Shown here: positions 7,820-16,666 of the stretch, piece by piece
Position numbering within the stretch: the stretch's first letter is position 1
Layout of the letters: every line of letters starts with the position of its first letter
Source: DATCMH01 sp036563505
Lineage (GTDB): Bacteria > Pseudomonadota > Alphaproteobacteria > Rhizobiales > Beijerinckiaceae
Assembly: GCA_036563505.1 (NCBI GenBank)
Contig: DATCMH010000012.1
Span: forward strand, 184,843-248,842
Direction of reading: 5' to 3'
DNA: 64,000 nucleotides
Translations under genes and position numbers: made by a program
The notes under the pieces: generated by a model
Databases searched by the model: none
Seen by the model: the letters and a program-made list of their open reading frames with translations, nothing else
What the model was told of the DNA's origin: nothing

Positions 7820-8761
7820 TCAAGCTCCCGACTTTTTCATCAGGCTCGAAATCTGCCTCAACAAATCGCGTATGATGTCGTCCGTCACGCGTGAAGCCTC
7901 GTGATACTTGCCTTGTCGCTGCAGGCTCTTCGCGAGCGTCATGTAATCGCCGATGGTCGAAGGCTTCTGCAGCACTTCATCGAGGCTGTCGAACACCTCC
8001 TCGGCGTAGGAGCGCCAAATCACCTGCACTCTCGGGTCAGCCCATTCCATCCAAGGCTTGGTCGGCCCGGCTCCGTGCAGGATCACCCTTCCGAGGTAAG
8101 CGTCCAATCTCCTTTCCTGCGGTGGAAACTCGCGTCCGCCGACCAGCACGTTCCAGCGCGGATTGAGGATCAGCTTCCGGAACTTGGCGAACTCGTTGAT
8201 GATGCACTGGTCCAGCCAAGTGATCCTGTCCTTGTACTTGTCATGAATGGCGCCGCACGCCCGCAGGAAGTCGCCGTCTCTCAGTAATGCGAGATCCATC
8301 AGCACCACGCCCATGTTCAGGTACGTGTCGCTGTCGTGCGTTGGCATCTTCGTTCCGAACTCGCCCCCAAGCGGGGCGCAGCCGGCGACGAGGTTGCCTC
8401 GAAGCTCCATGTTCAACAAAGGCGTGATGTCGCAGGTCGCGATCAGGTCCGAGTCGAGATACAGAGCTCTCTCTGCCTCAACGATATAAGGAATGAGAAT
8501 GCGATAGTAGGTCGCCAATGAGAAATGTTCCGTGACCTTCCAGCCATCAAAACTGTACTTTAATTCGCGATGAAACGTGATCTTCGCCTGATGTCGGTCC
8601 GCTATGTTCTTGATGCGAGCGAGATCGTCATCTGATGCATCCTTGCTGATGCAGTGAACGTTCAGCCGCGATTTGCAGTGCTTCAGCACCGAATGCAGAG
8701 CGACGGCGCAGTACTTCGCGTACTTGGCGTCGAAGGCGAAGACAACGGACGTATCGTGCAT
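7820..8761 (-). CDS. Glycosyltransferase family 8 protein (LgtC-like)
   Basis: Cytosolic retaining glycosyltransferase of 313 aa, probably transferring a hexose from a UDP-sugar onto surface polysaccharide or LPS. Seen: an N-terminal nucleotide-binding start VVFAFDAKYAKY, the metal-binding DxD in YLDSDLIA, the LNMGVVLMDL segment, WLDQCIIN, and the GT8 HGAGPTKPW motif. The last ~60 residues form an amphipathic helical tail. Base use is clearly more AT-rich than the surroundings and no other polysaccharide gene is adjacent, so lateral gain beside the tRNA gene is likely. The acceptor is unknown. Confidence 0.85.
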   Translation of the reverse strand: MHDTSVVFAFDAKYAKYCAVALHSVLKHCKSRLNVHCISKDASDDDLARIKNIADRHQAKITFHRELKYSFDGWKVTEHFSLATYYRILIPYIVEAERALYLDSDLIATCDITPLLNMELRGNLVAGCAPLGGEFGTKMPTHDSDTYLNMGVVLMDLALLRDGDFLRACGAIHDKYKDRITWLDQCIINEFAKFRKLILNPRWNVLVGGREFPPQERRLDAYLGRVILHGAGPTKPWMEWADPRVQVIWRSYAEEVFDSLDEVLQKPSTIGDYMTLAKSLQRQGKYHEASRVTDDIIRDLLRQISSLMKKSGA

Positions 8762-8902
8762 GCTGAGCTCGTTCGGTCCCGCCAGCCGGTCCGGCGGAAC
8801 GAGCGCGGCTTATCGCCTGTGGCTAGAGGCGGCAAGCGCCAGTTGGCAGCGAGGGCTCAAGGGCACCCCTCACCGCCTGTTCGATCGCGTTGCAGGTAAG
8901 GA

Positions 8903-8978
8903 TGGTGCCGCAAGAGGGATTCGAACCCCCGACCCCCTCATTACGAATGAGGTGCTCTACCAGCTGAGCTATTGCGGC
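8903..8978 (-). tRNA. tRNA-Thr, anticodon CGU, with encoded CCA
   Basis: Cloverleaf read on the minus strand. Acceptor arm GCCGCAA pairs with TTGCGGC; the D-arm contains AGCTCAGCTGGTAGAGC; the anticodon arm CCTCA-TTCGTAA-TGAGG gives anticodon CGT (reads ACG, threonine); the T-arm contains GGTTCGAATCC; the discriminator is A followed by genomic CCA. 76 nt. It lies between the GT8 gene and hemY. Confidence 0.96.
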
Positions 8979-9082
8979 GTCGCGGGCGGGGCGGCGAGGC
9001 CCCGCGGCGGAGCGTTCTCATAGACGCATCCCTGCTCCTTGGCAAGGATGGCGGGCGGGGAGACGACGGGGGTCGCGGTCCC

Positions 9083-10804
9083 TTAACCGAGCAGGCGGAA
9101 CCGGCCGGAGCGGCGCTCGGGGCGGCGCGGCCCGGGATCGTCGGGCGGGTGCGAGACGGGGAACACCGCCGGTTCCGCCGGGCTTGCATTCGGGCGCGGC
9201 GGGGCACGCTCGCCCTCGGGCCGGACCGGGGCCGTGGGGATGCTTTCCGCCGGCGGCTCGGAGTCCGACTGGGCCACGGCCGTCTGGACTACGGCCGGCT
9301 GGGACGCGTCGGGTGACGGCGCGACCAGCGGCTCGGCGGAGGCGGTCTCGACAATTGGCTCGGCGGCGGGCGCCGGGGTCGATTCCGCGACGACCAGGGT
9401 TTCGGACGGCTGCATGGGCTCCGGCGCTGCGGCGGTGACCGGGGTCGGCGCGGGCAGCACGGAGACGGGCTCGTCGTCGAGGTCGGCCATGACGTCGTCG
9501 ATGACCCGCGAGGGGGCCGCGAGCACGTCGGGCGGGGCCCGCCACTCGAAGGCGTCGAGGTGTCCGGTCACGGGGGAGAGCGGGGCCCAATGGTCCGAGA
9601 CGACGCCGTCGGCGATCCAGACCGGGTCGCGCGGCGCGCGGGCGGCGCGGGCGATCCACTCGCGGGTACGGCCGCCGGCCCCGTCCTGCAGCTCTTCCAA
9701 GTCCGCCATGAGGAAGCAGACCCGCACCGTCGGACGCTCCTGCAGCAAGGGTTCGAGGGTGCGGCGCGCCTTGTCGAGTTCGCGGGCGTCGATCGCGGCC
9801 CCGGCCAGGGCGATGCGGGCCTCCGGATCCCAGGACGAGAGCTTGGCGAGGGTCTCGGCGCGGGCGAGGCGGTCGAGGGTCGAATCGCCCACCCGCAGGT
9901 GAAGGTAGGCGTCGGCGATGTCGGGATGCGGCATCGCCTTCCAGGCGGTCTCGAGGAGGCGCGCCGCCTTGCGCAGGTCGCCGCGGCGGGCGAGCAGGCG
10001 CCCGGCCAGGGCTGCGGCGGGAGGAAGGTCGGGCGCGAGCTTCGTCGCCTCCTGCGCCGCATCGGCGGCGCCGTCCGGATCCTGCTCCGCGCGGTCGAGG
10101 GCATCGGCGGTGAGGAGCACGGCGCGGTGGCGGCGGGCGGTGGCCTTGTCGACGAGGCCGAGCGAGGCGCGGCGCTCGAGCCCGGCCAGGGCGCCGCGCC
10201 AGTCACGGGCGGCCCCTTGGGCCTCCAGCACCGAATCGCTCGCCCAGGACGCCGCGGGTGCCAGGCGGGCGGCTTCCATGGCGTGGGACAGGGCGGCTTG
10301 GGAATCGCCGCGGCGGCGCGCCTCGACGTGGAGGCCGCGAAGGCCGAGCACCCGGGTCTCGGGATCCTCGGCCATGCGCCGGAAGGCCGTTTCCGCGGAC
10401 GCGCGGTCGCCCGAGGCTTGCGCGGCCTGGGCGGTCAGCAGGAGCGAAAGGGGTTCGCGGCCCAAAAGCTTTTCCGCGTCGCGGGCGTGGCGCCGCGCCG
10501 CGATGGCATCGCCCGCGCCGACCGCCACCATGCCGCGGGACACGGCAGCATAGCCGCGGGCGCGCTTGCGGGCCCGCGAGGCGTGGCCGAGGCGGCCGGG
10601 CAGGCGCAACAGCGCGCCGATGCTGGCCCAGAGCACGGCCAGCGCCATGGCGAGGGCCACGGCGAGCACGGCAGCCACCGCCACCGTGGTCTCGACCCGG
10701 TAGCCCGACCACACCATGGTCACGGTGCCCGGCCGGTCGGCGAGCCACACCGCCCCGAAGGCCGCGAGCGCCAGGAGGCCGAGGAAGACGAGGGCGCGCC
10801 ACAT
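9083..10804 (-). CDS. hemY: HemY-like inner-membrane TPR protein of the haem operon
   Basis: Integral membrane protein of 573 aa. Two N-terminal transmembrane helices (about residues 3-20 and 41-63) precede TPR-type helical repeats (about 95-400), the layout of the HemY_N family found in hem operons. It is not the protoporphyrinogen oxidase also called HemY in Gram-positives; its role is unclear. The last ~150 residues are a Pro/Ala/Glu-rich low-complexity tail, longer than in enteric HemY. Last gene of hemC-hemD-mic60-hemY, separated from mic60 by a repeat and a hairpin. Confidence 0.88.
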   Translation of the reverse strand: MWRALVFLGLLALAAFGAVWLADRPGTVTMVWSGYRVETTVAVAAVLAVALAMALAVLWASIGALLRLPGRLGHASRARKRARGYAAVSRGMVAVGAGDAIAARRHARDAEKLLGREPLSLLLTAQAAQASGDRASAETAFRRMAEDPETRVLGLRGLHVEARRRGDSQAALSHAMEAARLAPAASWASDSVLEAQGAARDWRGALAGLERRASLGLVDKATARRHRAVLLTADALDRAEQDPDGAADAAQEATKLAPDLPPAAALAGRLLARRGDLRKAARLLETAWKAMPHPDIADAYLHLRVGDSTLDRLARAETLAKLSSWDPEARIALAGAAIDARELDKARRTLEPLLQERPTVRVCFLMADLEELQDGAGGRTREWIARAARAPRDPVWIADGVVSDHWAPLSPVTGHLDAFEWRAPPDVLAAPSRVIDDVMADLDDEPVSVLPAPTPVTAAAPEPMQPSETLVVAESTPAPAAEPIVETASAEPLVAPSPDASQPAVVQTAVAQSDSEPPAESIPTAPVRPEGERAPPRPNASPAEPAVFPVSHPPDDPGPRRPERRSGRFRLLG

Positions 10805-10817
10805 CGCGGGGGACTCC

Positions 10818-10868
10818 TTAGAGCGTTTTCGAGTGAGGTGGGAACCGGCTCACGTCAAGAAAACGCGA
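10818..10868. repeat. GAGCGTTTTC-type intergenic repeat
   Basis: A ~50-bp imperfect palindrome beginning AGAGCGTTTTCGAG and ending GAAAACGCG. I recognise this element type from intergenic regions of many Hyphomicrobiales. Only one copy is seen in this window. It lies in the mic60-hemY gap. Confidence 0.6.
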
Positions 10869-10869
10869 C

Positions 10870-10912
10870 CACTCAGAAAAGAGACTTGGTTCCATGGCAG
10901 GGAACCAAGTCT
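10870..10912 (-). terminator. Candidate terminator between mic60 and hemY
   Basis: Perfect 12-bp inverted repeat, 10882-10893 with 10901-10912, loop of 7 nt. On the minus strand it is followed by CTCTTTTCT. The upstream arm overlaps the mic60 stop codon. It could reduce read-through from hemC-hemD-mic60 into hemY, or stabilise the 3' end of the upstream message. Confidence 0.6.
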
Positions 10913-12284
10913 AACGGGTTGCCGCGTCGAGGGCGGACAGGGTGTCGGTGGCGAGCGCCCGGGCGGCGGCTTCGGCCGCGGCGCGCTGCTTGAGGCGGGC
11001 GCCGAAACTTTCAGCCGTGCGCCGCGCCGGCTCGGGCAGGGCGTCGAAGGCCGTGGCCGCCTCACCGAAGGCGCCTCGGCGCAGGGCGGCCTCGATCTGC
11101 TGCACCTGGGCCTGAACGTCGCCGCCGGACTGCTCCACGGGGCGGATCGTCACGACCTTGTCCGCGAGGCGACGGAAGCGCTCGGAGAGGGGTTCGTCGG
11201 CGGGGCGGGCCTCCCGCAGGATGCGCTCAGACAGGGGCTGAAACTCCTGCGCCAGAGCGTTGCCCGTCGGCGCGCCGCCCCCGGCATAAGGCTCGAGCGC
11301 CGCGATCCGGGCCGGATCGGCGTTGAAGCGGCGAAGGGTGTTGAGCGCGGGAGCGTAAGGGGCGCCGTCTCGGAGCGCGGAGGACAGCCGGTCGGCAGCA
11401 ACGACCCGCAGGCCCGCCGCCATGGCGTCCGCCCCCTTCTCATTGACTTGGCGAGCAAGCGCCCCGAGGCGCTGGTCCTGGTCGGCGAGGCGTCGCTCGA
11501 TCGTCTGCGCCTGGGAGCCCGCCTGCTCGCTGGCCGTCCGCCCCTGCGTCTCGAGGGCGGCAAGCCGCGTCTCGAGCTGCGTCACGGCGGTCACCGCGCG
11601 CTCGACCGCGGGGTTGGCTGCGGGCGGTGCTGGAGGCGTCACTGGTGCGGCGGCGGTCGCCGGCCGGTTCGCGGCGTCACGGGCCTGGGCCGCGGCGGCT
11701 TCCGCGAGCTGGCGCGCCTGGCCGAGGCGGTCGCTCAGTCCCTTGGTCTCGCCTTCGAGGGCTGCCACCCGGCGGTCGATGGCCTGGAGCGCCTGCGGGG
11801 CCGGGCCGGCGCCCGCCCGCTCCTCCAACTCGCCGAGGCGGCGTTCGAGCCGCGCCGTCGAGCCCTGAAAATACGCGTTGCCCCAGAGCATGAGGCCGGA
11901 GCCGATCAGCCCGCCGAGCAGGCCCGCCACGATATGCGTCTCGGCGCGGCTGCGGGACGGAGAGGGCGCTTGCGGCGCGGGTTCAGCCGAGGCCGCCGGC
12001 GGCTCGTCGGAGACCCGGCCGGTCTCCTCCGCTCGGGCGATCTCGGGTGCGGGTGCGAGGCTCGCCTCCGGCACGGGGACCGTCCCGGCCGGAACGGTGA
12101 CGCTCTCCGCCTCGGGCGCAGGGCTTGCCGCGGCCTTGGTTTCGTCCGTTGGATCGGCGGCCGCCGCGGGCGGCGGGGGCGTGTCGTCCCGCACCTCGGA
12201 GGAGGCAAGGTCGATCACCGCGGGCTCGCGGTAGGCGCGGCTGCGCTTGCGCTTCGAGGCGGCGTCGTCGCGAGTGTCGGTCAC
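10911..12284 (-). CDS. Mic60/mitofilin-family inner-membrane protein
   Basis: About 457 aa from GTG 12284; upstream extension of the frame would run through hemD. A Pro/Ala-rich disordered cytoplasmic segment (residues 1-115) is followed by one transmembrane helix (HIVAGLLGGLIGSGLMLWG, ~117-138), a long coiled coil of LERRLGELEER/VAALEGE type (~140-260), and a helical C-terminal domain with the YAGGGAPTGNALAQEF and FRRLADKV regions. This matches COG4223, the alphaproteobacterial homologue of mitochondrial Mic60, which is known to be encoded next to hemD and hemY. Expected to shape or anchor inner-membrane folds. No Pro-rich tail beyond the final helix. Confidence 0.83.
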   Translation of the reverse strand: MTDTRDDAASKRKRSRAYREPAVIDLASSEVRDDTPPPPAAAADPTDETKAAASPAPEAESVTVPAGTVPVPEASLAPAPEIARAEETGRVSDEPPAASAEPAPQAPSPSRSRAETHIVAGLLGGLIGSGLMLWGNAYFQGSTARLERRLGELEERAGAGPAPQALQAIDRRVAALEGETKGLSDRLGQARQLAEAAAAQARDAANRPATAAAPVTPPAPPAANPAVERAVTAVTQLETRLAALETQGRTASEQAGSQAQTIERRLADQDQRLGALARQVNEKGADAMAAGLRVVAADRLSSALRDGAPYAPALNTLRRFNADPARIAALEPYAGGGAPTGNALAQEFQPLSERILREARPADEPLSERFRRLADKVVTIRPVEQSGGDVQAQVQQIEAALRRGAFGEAATAFDALPEPARRTAESFGARLKQRAAAEAAARALATDTLSALDAATR

Positions 12285-12345
12285 GGGCGTCAGGATCTCA
12301 CGTGCGAGGCGGGAAAGCGGGAGCGCCGGGCTTCGGTTCCCTTGT

Positions 12346-13152
12346 CTAGCACCGGTCCGGGTCGGACGGCGAGACGGCAGAGGTCCGAAGCTGGGACCGA
12401 GCGACGGTCTCGGCAAGGGGCGGGGCAGGGTCTGAGGCGGGACTTGGGGCGAGCGCGGCCGCCAGTGCATCCAGCAGAGAGTCCTCATCGGGCCTGGCCG
12501 CGAGGGCAGTGCGCACGGCCCCGGCGCGCGCCAGGGGCTCGGCGACCGCCGGCGACAGGCAGACCTGCGGCAGGGCGAGCAGGGCGTCCGCGAGGCCGGC
12601 CTCCCGGGCGAGGGCGAGGAGACTCTGGGCGCTGCGCGCGGAGTAGTGAAGCACCCCGCCGAGCGTTCCGGCGCAAAGGGCATCCGCTGCGGCTTCGGGG
12701 AGCACGGGGACGATGGAGGCCGCGTAGGCCTCCCACACCGAGAGATCGTAGCCTCGCGCCGCGAGGCTCGCCGCGGGTTCTGCGTGGCGGTCCCGCCCGG
12801 CGACGTGAAGGAGGCGGGCTCCGGCCGGCAGGCTCGCGGCGACGAGGTCTGCTAGTGCTGGCCCGTCGCCGGCGGCGGACATGACCCGAACCGCACCCGC
12901 GGCGCGAAGGCTTAAGGCCGTGCGCTCGCCCACCGCGAAGGTCTCCTGCGTCAGGAGGCCGGCTTGGGCGCAGAAGGGCGCGGCCTGGGCGCTCGTGGCC
13001 AGGACTGCCGCGAAGGGGCCGGACGGGCAGGGGGCGCCGGTCGGGACGATCGTCGTGACGGGGGCGATCACGGCGGCGTGGCCCAGAATGCGAAGGCGCT
13101 CCGCCGTGCGCCGCGCGTCGTCCTGCGGGCGCGTCAGGAGGATGCTTGCCAT
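12346..13152 (-). CDS. hemD: Uroporphyrinogen-III synthase
   Basis: Cyclises hydroxymethylbilane to uroporphyrinogen III with inversion of ring D. The protein is 268 aa, with start MASILLTRP and the weakly conserved two-domain HemD pattern: LLTRP at the N-terminus, VAGRDR mid-protein and LHYSARSA in the second domain. Its ATG overlaps the hemC stop by one base (TGATG), indicating coupled translation. The last ~35 residues are Pro/Ala-rich and probably not part of the fold. HemD is poorly conserved, so position in the operon supports the call strongly. Confidence 0.9.
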   Translation of the reverse strand: MASILLTRPQDDARRTAERLRILGHAAVIAPVTTIVPTGAPCPSGPFAAVLATSAQAAPFCAQAGLLTQETFAVGERTALSLRAAGAVRVMSAAGDGPALADLVAASLPAGARLLHVAGRDRHAEPAASLAARGYDLSVWEAYAASIVPVLPEAAADALCAGTLGGVLHYSARSAQSLLALAREAGLADALLALPQVCLSPAVAEPLARAGAVRTALAARPDEDSLLDALAAALAPSPASDPAPPLAETVARSQLRTSAVSPSDPDRC

Positions 13153-14078
13153 CAGGACGTCAGGAAGCCGGGGGGCATGCGCGCCTTGATGGAGCGCCCC
13201 GCCTCCCGGCCGACCGAGATCGCGTCGTCGGCCGCGCCTTCGCCGGCGCTCTCCAGGCTATCCGAGCCGTCGGGGCGCAAGACGAGGCCGCGGAAAACGA
13301 TCTGCCCGTCCCGCACCGACGCGTGACCCGCGATGGGGGTGCGGCAGGAGCCGTCGAGCACCGCGAGGAAGGCGCGCTCGGCGGCGAGCGCCGCGCCGGT
13401 GTCGGGGTGAACGACCTGCTCGACCGCCTCGCGAACCCTGGCGTCGTCGGCGCGGGTCACGAAGGCGATGGCGCCTTGGCCCACGGCCGGAAGGAACGCG
13501 TCCTCGTCGAGGATCGCCGTCACGTGGTCCGTCAGCCCGAGGCGCTTGAGCCCCGCGAGCGCCAGGATCGTCGCGTCGAAGGCGCCCGATTCGAGCTTGG
13601 CAAGCCGGGTGCCGACGTTGCCGCGAAGCAGCGTGGTGGCGAGATCCGGCCGGAGGCGCCGCACCATCGCCTGTCGGCGCAGCGACGCCGAGCCGACGAC
13701 GGCGCCGGCGGGGAGCTCGGCGAGGCTCTTTGCCTTGAGGCTGATGAAGGCGTCGCGCACGTCCTCCCGCGGGAGGTAGCCCGCGATGACGAGCCCTTCG
13801 GGCAGGGCCGTCGGCAGGTCCTTCGCGGAGTGGACGGCGAGGTCGATCGCGCCCTCCATCAACGCGATGTCGAGTTCCTTGGTGAAGAGCCCCTTGCCCC
13901 CGGCCTCCGAGAGCGGGCGGTCCTGGATGGCGTCGCCCGTCGTCTTGATCACGTTCAAAGGCAGGCGCGCCACCGCGAGCCCTAAGGCCGCCGCGAGCCG
14001 TCCTTGCGTCTCGTGCGCCTGGGCGAGCGCGAGCGGGCTGCCGCGGGTGCCGATGACCAGGGTGGAGAGAGACGTCAT
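13152..14078 (-). CDS. hemC: Hydroxymethylbilane synthase (porphobilinogen deaminase)
   Basis: Polymerises four porphobilinogen molecules into hydroxymethylbilane. The protein is 308 aa from ATG 14078. Motifs: IGTRGSPLALAQAHE, KTTGDAIQDRPLSEAGGKGLF, the VHSAKDLPT aspartate-containing loop, GSASLRRQA, and DGSCRTPIAGH carrying the Cys that anchors the dipyrromethane cofactor. The open frame continues to 14963 but the upstream part is antisense to tsaD. First gene of hemC-hemD-mic60-hemY, divergent from tsaD with 153 bp between starts. Confidence 0.97.
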   Translation of the reverse strand: MTSLSTLVIGTRGSPLALAQAHETQGRLAAALGLAVARLPLNVIKTTGDAIQDRPLSEAGGKGLFTKELDIALMEGAIDLAVHSAKDLPTALPEGLVIAGYLPREDVRDAFISLKAKSLAELPAGAVVGSASLRRQAMVRRLRPDLATTLLRGNVGTRLAKLESGAFDATILALAGLKRLGLTDHVTAILDEDAFLPAVGQGAIAFVTRADDARVREAVEQVVHPDTGAALAAERAFLAVLDGSCRTPIAGHASVRDGQIVFRGLVLRPDGSDSLESAGEGAADDAISVGREAGRSIKARMPPGFLTS

Positions 14079-14231
14079 CGCGCGCCTTCTTGAACGTTCG
14101 CGGGCGGGGTTCGCCGTTGCGCCCGACGGCGCGCGCGGTACAAGGTGCGACTTGAAAGCCCTTTCGCCGGCGCTGGCAAGGTCCGGCCGCTCGCGACCCC
14201 TGGAACTCTTGTCCCAAGGACCTCCCGGCCC

Positions 14232-15287
14232 ATGCGCGTGCTCGGCATCGAGACCACCTGCGACGAGACGGCCGCCGCCGTGGTGGCCCTCGGAGCGGAC
14301 GGGCGGGCCGAGATCCTCGCCGACGAGACCTTGAGCCAGATCGCCCAGCACGCGGCCTATGGCGGCGTGGTGCCCGAGATCGCGGCTCGCGCCCATGTCG
14401 AGGTCATCGACCGCCTGATCGCCCGGGCTTTGCGCAAGGCGGACACCACCCTCGACGACCTCGACGGCATCGCCGCCGCGGCGGGCCCGGGCTTGATCGG
14501 CGGCGTCATCGTCGGGCTCACCACGGCGAAAACCCTCGCGCTCGTCGCCCGGAAGCCGCTCGTCGCCGTCAATCACCTCGAGGCTCACGCCTTGACCGCC
14601 CGCTTCACCGACGGCGTCGGCTTCCCCTACCTGCTCCTCCTCGCGTCGGGCGGGCACACCCAGCTCGTCGCCGTGCGCGGGGTCGGCGATTACGTGCGGC
14701 TCGGCTCGACCATCGACGATGCGCTCGGCGAGGCCTTCGACAAGGTCGCCAAACTCTTGGGCCTCTCCTATCCGGGCGGGCCGGAGGTCGAGCGCGAGGC
14801 CCTGAACGGCGACCCGGAGCGCTTCGCCCTGCCGCGGCCGATGCTCGGACGGCCGGAACCGAACTTCTCGCTGTCCGGTCTCAAAACGGCGCTGCGCCTG
14901 GAGGCGGAGCGTATCGCCCCGCTCACCCACCGCGACGTGGCGGACCTGTGCGCAAGCTTCCAATCGGCCGTCGTCGACGTCGTCGTCGACCGCACCCGGA
15001 CGGGGCTGCGCGCTTTCCAGGCGCTCGCGGGACGCCCCACCGCCCTCGTCGTCGCCGGCGGCGTCGCGGCGAACCAGGCGATCCGCCGGGCGCTGCAGCG
15101 CCTCGCGACGGAGGCCGGCCTCAGGCTCGCCGCCCCGCCGCTGCCGCTCTGCGGCGACAACGGTGTCATGATCGCCTGGGCCGGGATCGAGCGCCTGCGC
15201 CTCGACCTCGTCGACGATCTCACCGCGCCGGCCCGGGCCCGCTGGCCGCTCGAATCCGCGCCGGACGACGGCCTCGTCACGCGATGA
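14232..15287 (+). CDS. tsaD: tRNA N6-adenosine threonylcarbamoyltransferase TsaD
   Basis: Catalytic subunit that transfers threonylcarbamoyl to A37 of ANN-reading tRNAs. The protein is 351 aa from ATG 14232. Seen: the ASKHA-fold start VLGIETTCDETAAAVV, the metal-binding HLEAH pair, LLLASGGHTQLV, GEAFDKVAKLLGL, YPGGP and the C-terminal GGVAANQ/CGDNGVMIAWAG. The stop overlaps the next ATG (ATGA). The nearby tRNA-Thr(CGU) reads an ANN codon and would be a natural substrate. Confidence 0.97.
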   Translation: MRVLGIETTCDETAAAVVALGADGRAEILADETLSQIAQHAAYGGVVPEIAARAHVEVIDRLIARALRKADTTLDDLDGIAAAAGPGLIGGVIVGLTTAKTLALVARKPLVAVNHLEAHALTARFTDGVGFPYLLLLASGGHTQLVAVRGVGDYVRLGSTIDDALGEAFDKVAKLLGLSYPGGPEVEREALNGDPERFALPRPMLGRPEPNFSLSGLKTALRLEAERIAPLTHRDVADLCASFQSAVVDVVVDRTRTGLRAFQALAGRPTALVVAGGVAANQAIRRALQRLATEAGLRLAAPPLPLCGDNGVMIAWAGIERLRLDLVDDLTAPARARWPLESAPDDGLVTR

Positions 15288-15649
15288 TCCGGGCCGACCT
15301 GTTCGAGACGGACGCGGAGGCGACCTCGCGCCGCCGCTGGCGCGATCTCATCGAGCGCCGCCTGCCCGAGGCGGCGCGCCACCGCCCCGACTGGCCGGTG
15401 CGCCTCGACCATTGCTTTGCCCGCATCCTCCTCGACGAGGTGTGCGGCCGCCCCTGGCGCGAGATCGTGGCAGCCCCGGCCTGGCGCAACCTGCCCCTCG
15501 ACCGCCTCGAGGCGGCCCTGACCCTCGGCGAGAGGGTTTTGCTGGGCGAGGCGAACTTAAGCGCCCTCAACGAGCGCTCCCTCGCGCGGCGCGGCAAGGC
15601 AGGTCGCGACGCGGGTCAAAAGGTCACTCGCGGGCGCGACGCGGCGTGA
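15284..15649 (+). CDS. Conserved-position hypothetical protein between tsaD and gpsA
   Basis: 121 aa, start ATG 15284 within the tsaD stop (ATGA) and stop overlapping the gpsA GTG (GTGA), so it is translationally coupled on both sides. Sequence is Arg-rich with LDHCFARILLDEVCGRPWREIV and a helix around DRLEAALTLGERVLLGEANL; no signal peptide or membrane segment. I do not recognise a family. The tight packing argues that it is real. Confidence 0.8.
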   Translation: MIRADLFETDAEATSRRRWRDLIERRLPEAARHRPDWPVRLDHCFARILLDEVCGRPWREIVAAPAWRNLPLDRLEAALTLGERVLLGEANLSALNERSLARRGKAGRDAGQKVTRGRDAA

Positions 15650-16647
15650 CCACCGGACGCGACTTCCCCATCATCGGCGTCGCGGGCGCCGGCGCCTGGG
15701 GCACGGCGCTCGCCAATGCCGCGGCCGTCGCGGGCCGGCGCGTGATCCTCTGGGGCCGCGACCCCGATGCCATGGCCACGATGGCCGCAGCTCGCACCAA
15801 CGACCGCCACCTGCCCGGCGTGGTCCTGCGCCCGGGCGTCGAGCCCGTCGCCGACCTGAGCCGTCTGGCGGAGGCTTCTGCCGTTCTCCTCGTCACCCCC
15901 GCCCAGACGACGCGGGACCTCGCCGCTCGCATCGCAGAGTGTCTTGCTCCCGCCACGCCCCTGGTTCTCTGTGCCAAGGGCTTGGAGCGGTCGAGCGGGC
16001 GATTTCTCAGCGAGGTGGTGGGCGAAGCCCGGCCCGGCGCGCCGCTCGGCATCCTCTCCGGCCCGAGCTTCGCCGCCGATGTGGCGCGGGGCCTGCCCAC
16101 CGCCGTGACGCTCGGCATGGCGGAGGAGGACGGGGCGGCCGCGCTCGCCGCGGCCCTCTCCGGCCCGACCTTTCGCGTCTACCGCACCGCCGACCGGCGC
16201 GGGGTCGAGATCGGCGGCGCGGCCAAGAACGTGCTCGCCATCGCGTGCGGGGCCATCGCGGGCCTCGGCCTCGGCGAGAGCGCCAAGGCGGCGCTGATGG
16301 CCCGGGGCTTTGCCGAGCTCACCCGCTTCGCCGCCGCCCATGGCGCCGAGCCGCAGACCCTGATGGGCCTGTCGGGCCTCGGCGACGTGGTGCTGACCTG
16401 TTCCTCGGCCCAGTCGCGCAACTTCGCCTTCGGCGAGCGCCTCGGGCGCGGCGCCTCCGTCGCCGAGGCCGCGGCCGGGCAGCTCGTGGAAGGCGCTCTG
16501 ACCGCGGGTGTGCTCGCGGCCCTTGCCCGGACACGCCGGATCGAGATGCCGGTCGCCGAGGCGGTCGCCGGCATCGTCGCCGGGCGGCTCTCGCTGCAGG
16601 ACGCCATCGCCGCCCTCATGAACCGCCCGCTCCGGGCCGAACGCTAG
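15646..16647 (+). CDS. gpsA: NAD(P)-dependent glycerol-3-phosphate dehydrogenase
   Basis: Reduces dihydroxyacetone phosphate to sn-glycerol 3-phosphate for phospholipid synthesis. 333 aa from GTG 15646, overlapping the previous stop. Rossmann motif GAGAWGTALANAAA near the N-terminus, CAKGLE, SGPSFAADVA, and the catalytic Lys in GGAAKNVLAIACG followed by GLGESAKAALMARG. The longer frame from 15412 would overlap the upstream gene heavily and lacks a better start. Confidence 0.96.
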   Translation: MTTGRDFPIIGVAGAGAWGTALANAAAVAGRRVILWGRDPDAMATMAAARTNDRHLPGVVLRPGVEPVADLSRLAEASAVLLVTPAQTTRDLAARIAECLAPATPLVLCAKGLERSSGRFLSEVVGEARPGAPLGILSGPSFAADVARGLPTAVTLGMAEEDGAAALAAALSGPTFRVYRTADRRGVEIGGAAKNVLAIACGAIAGLGLGESAKAALMARGFAELTRFAAAHGAEPQTLMGLSGLGDVVLTCSSAQSRNFAFGERLGRGASVAEAAAGQLVEGALTAGVLAALARTRRIEMPVAEAVAGIVAGRLSLQDAIAALMNRPLRAER

Positions 16648-16666
16648 ACTTTCGAGGAGACCGTCC

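Noticed and set aside
9083..10804. HemY as protoporphyrinogen oxidase
   Set aside because: There is no FAD-binding Rossmann motif; the protein has two TM helices and TPR-like repeats, so it is the other HemY family.
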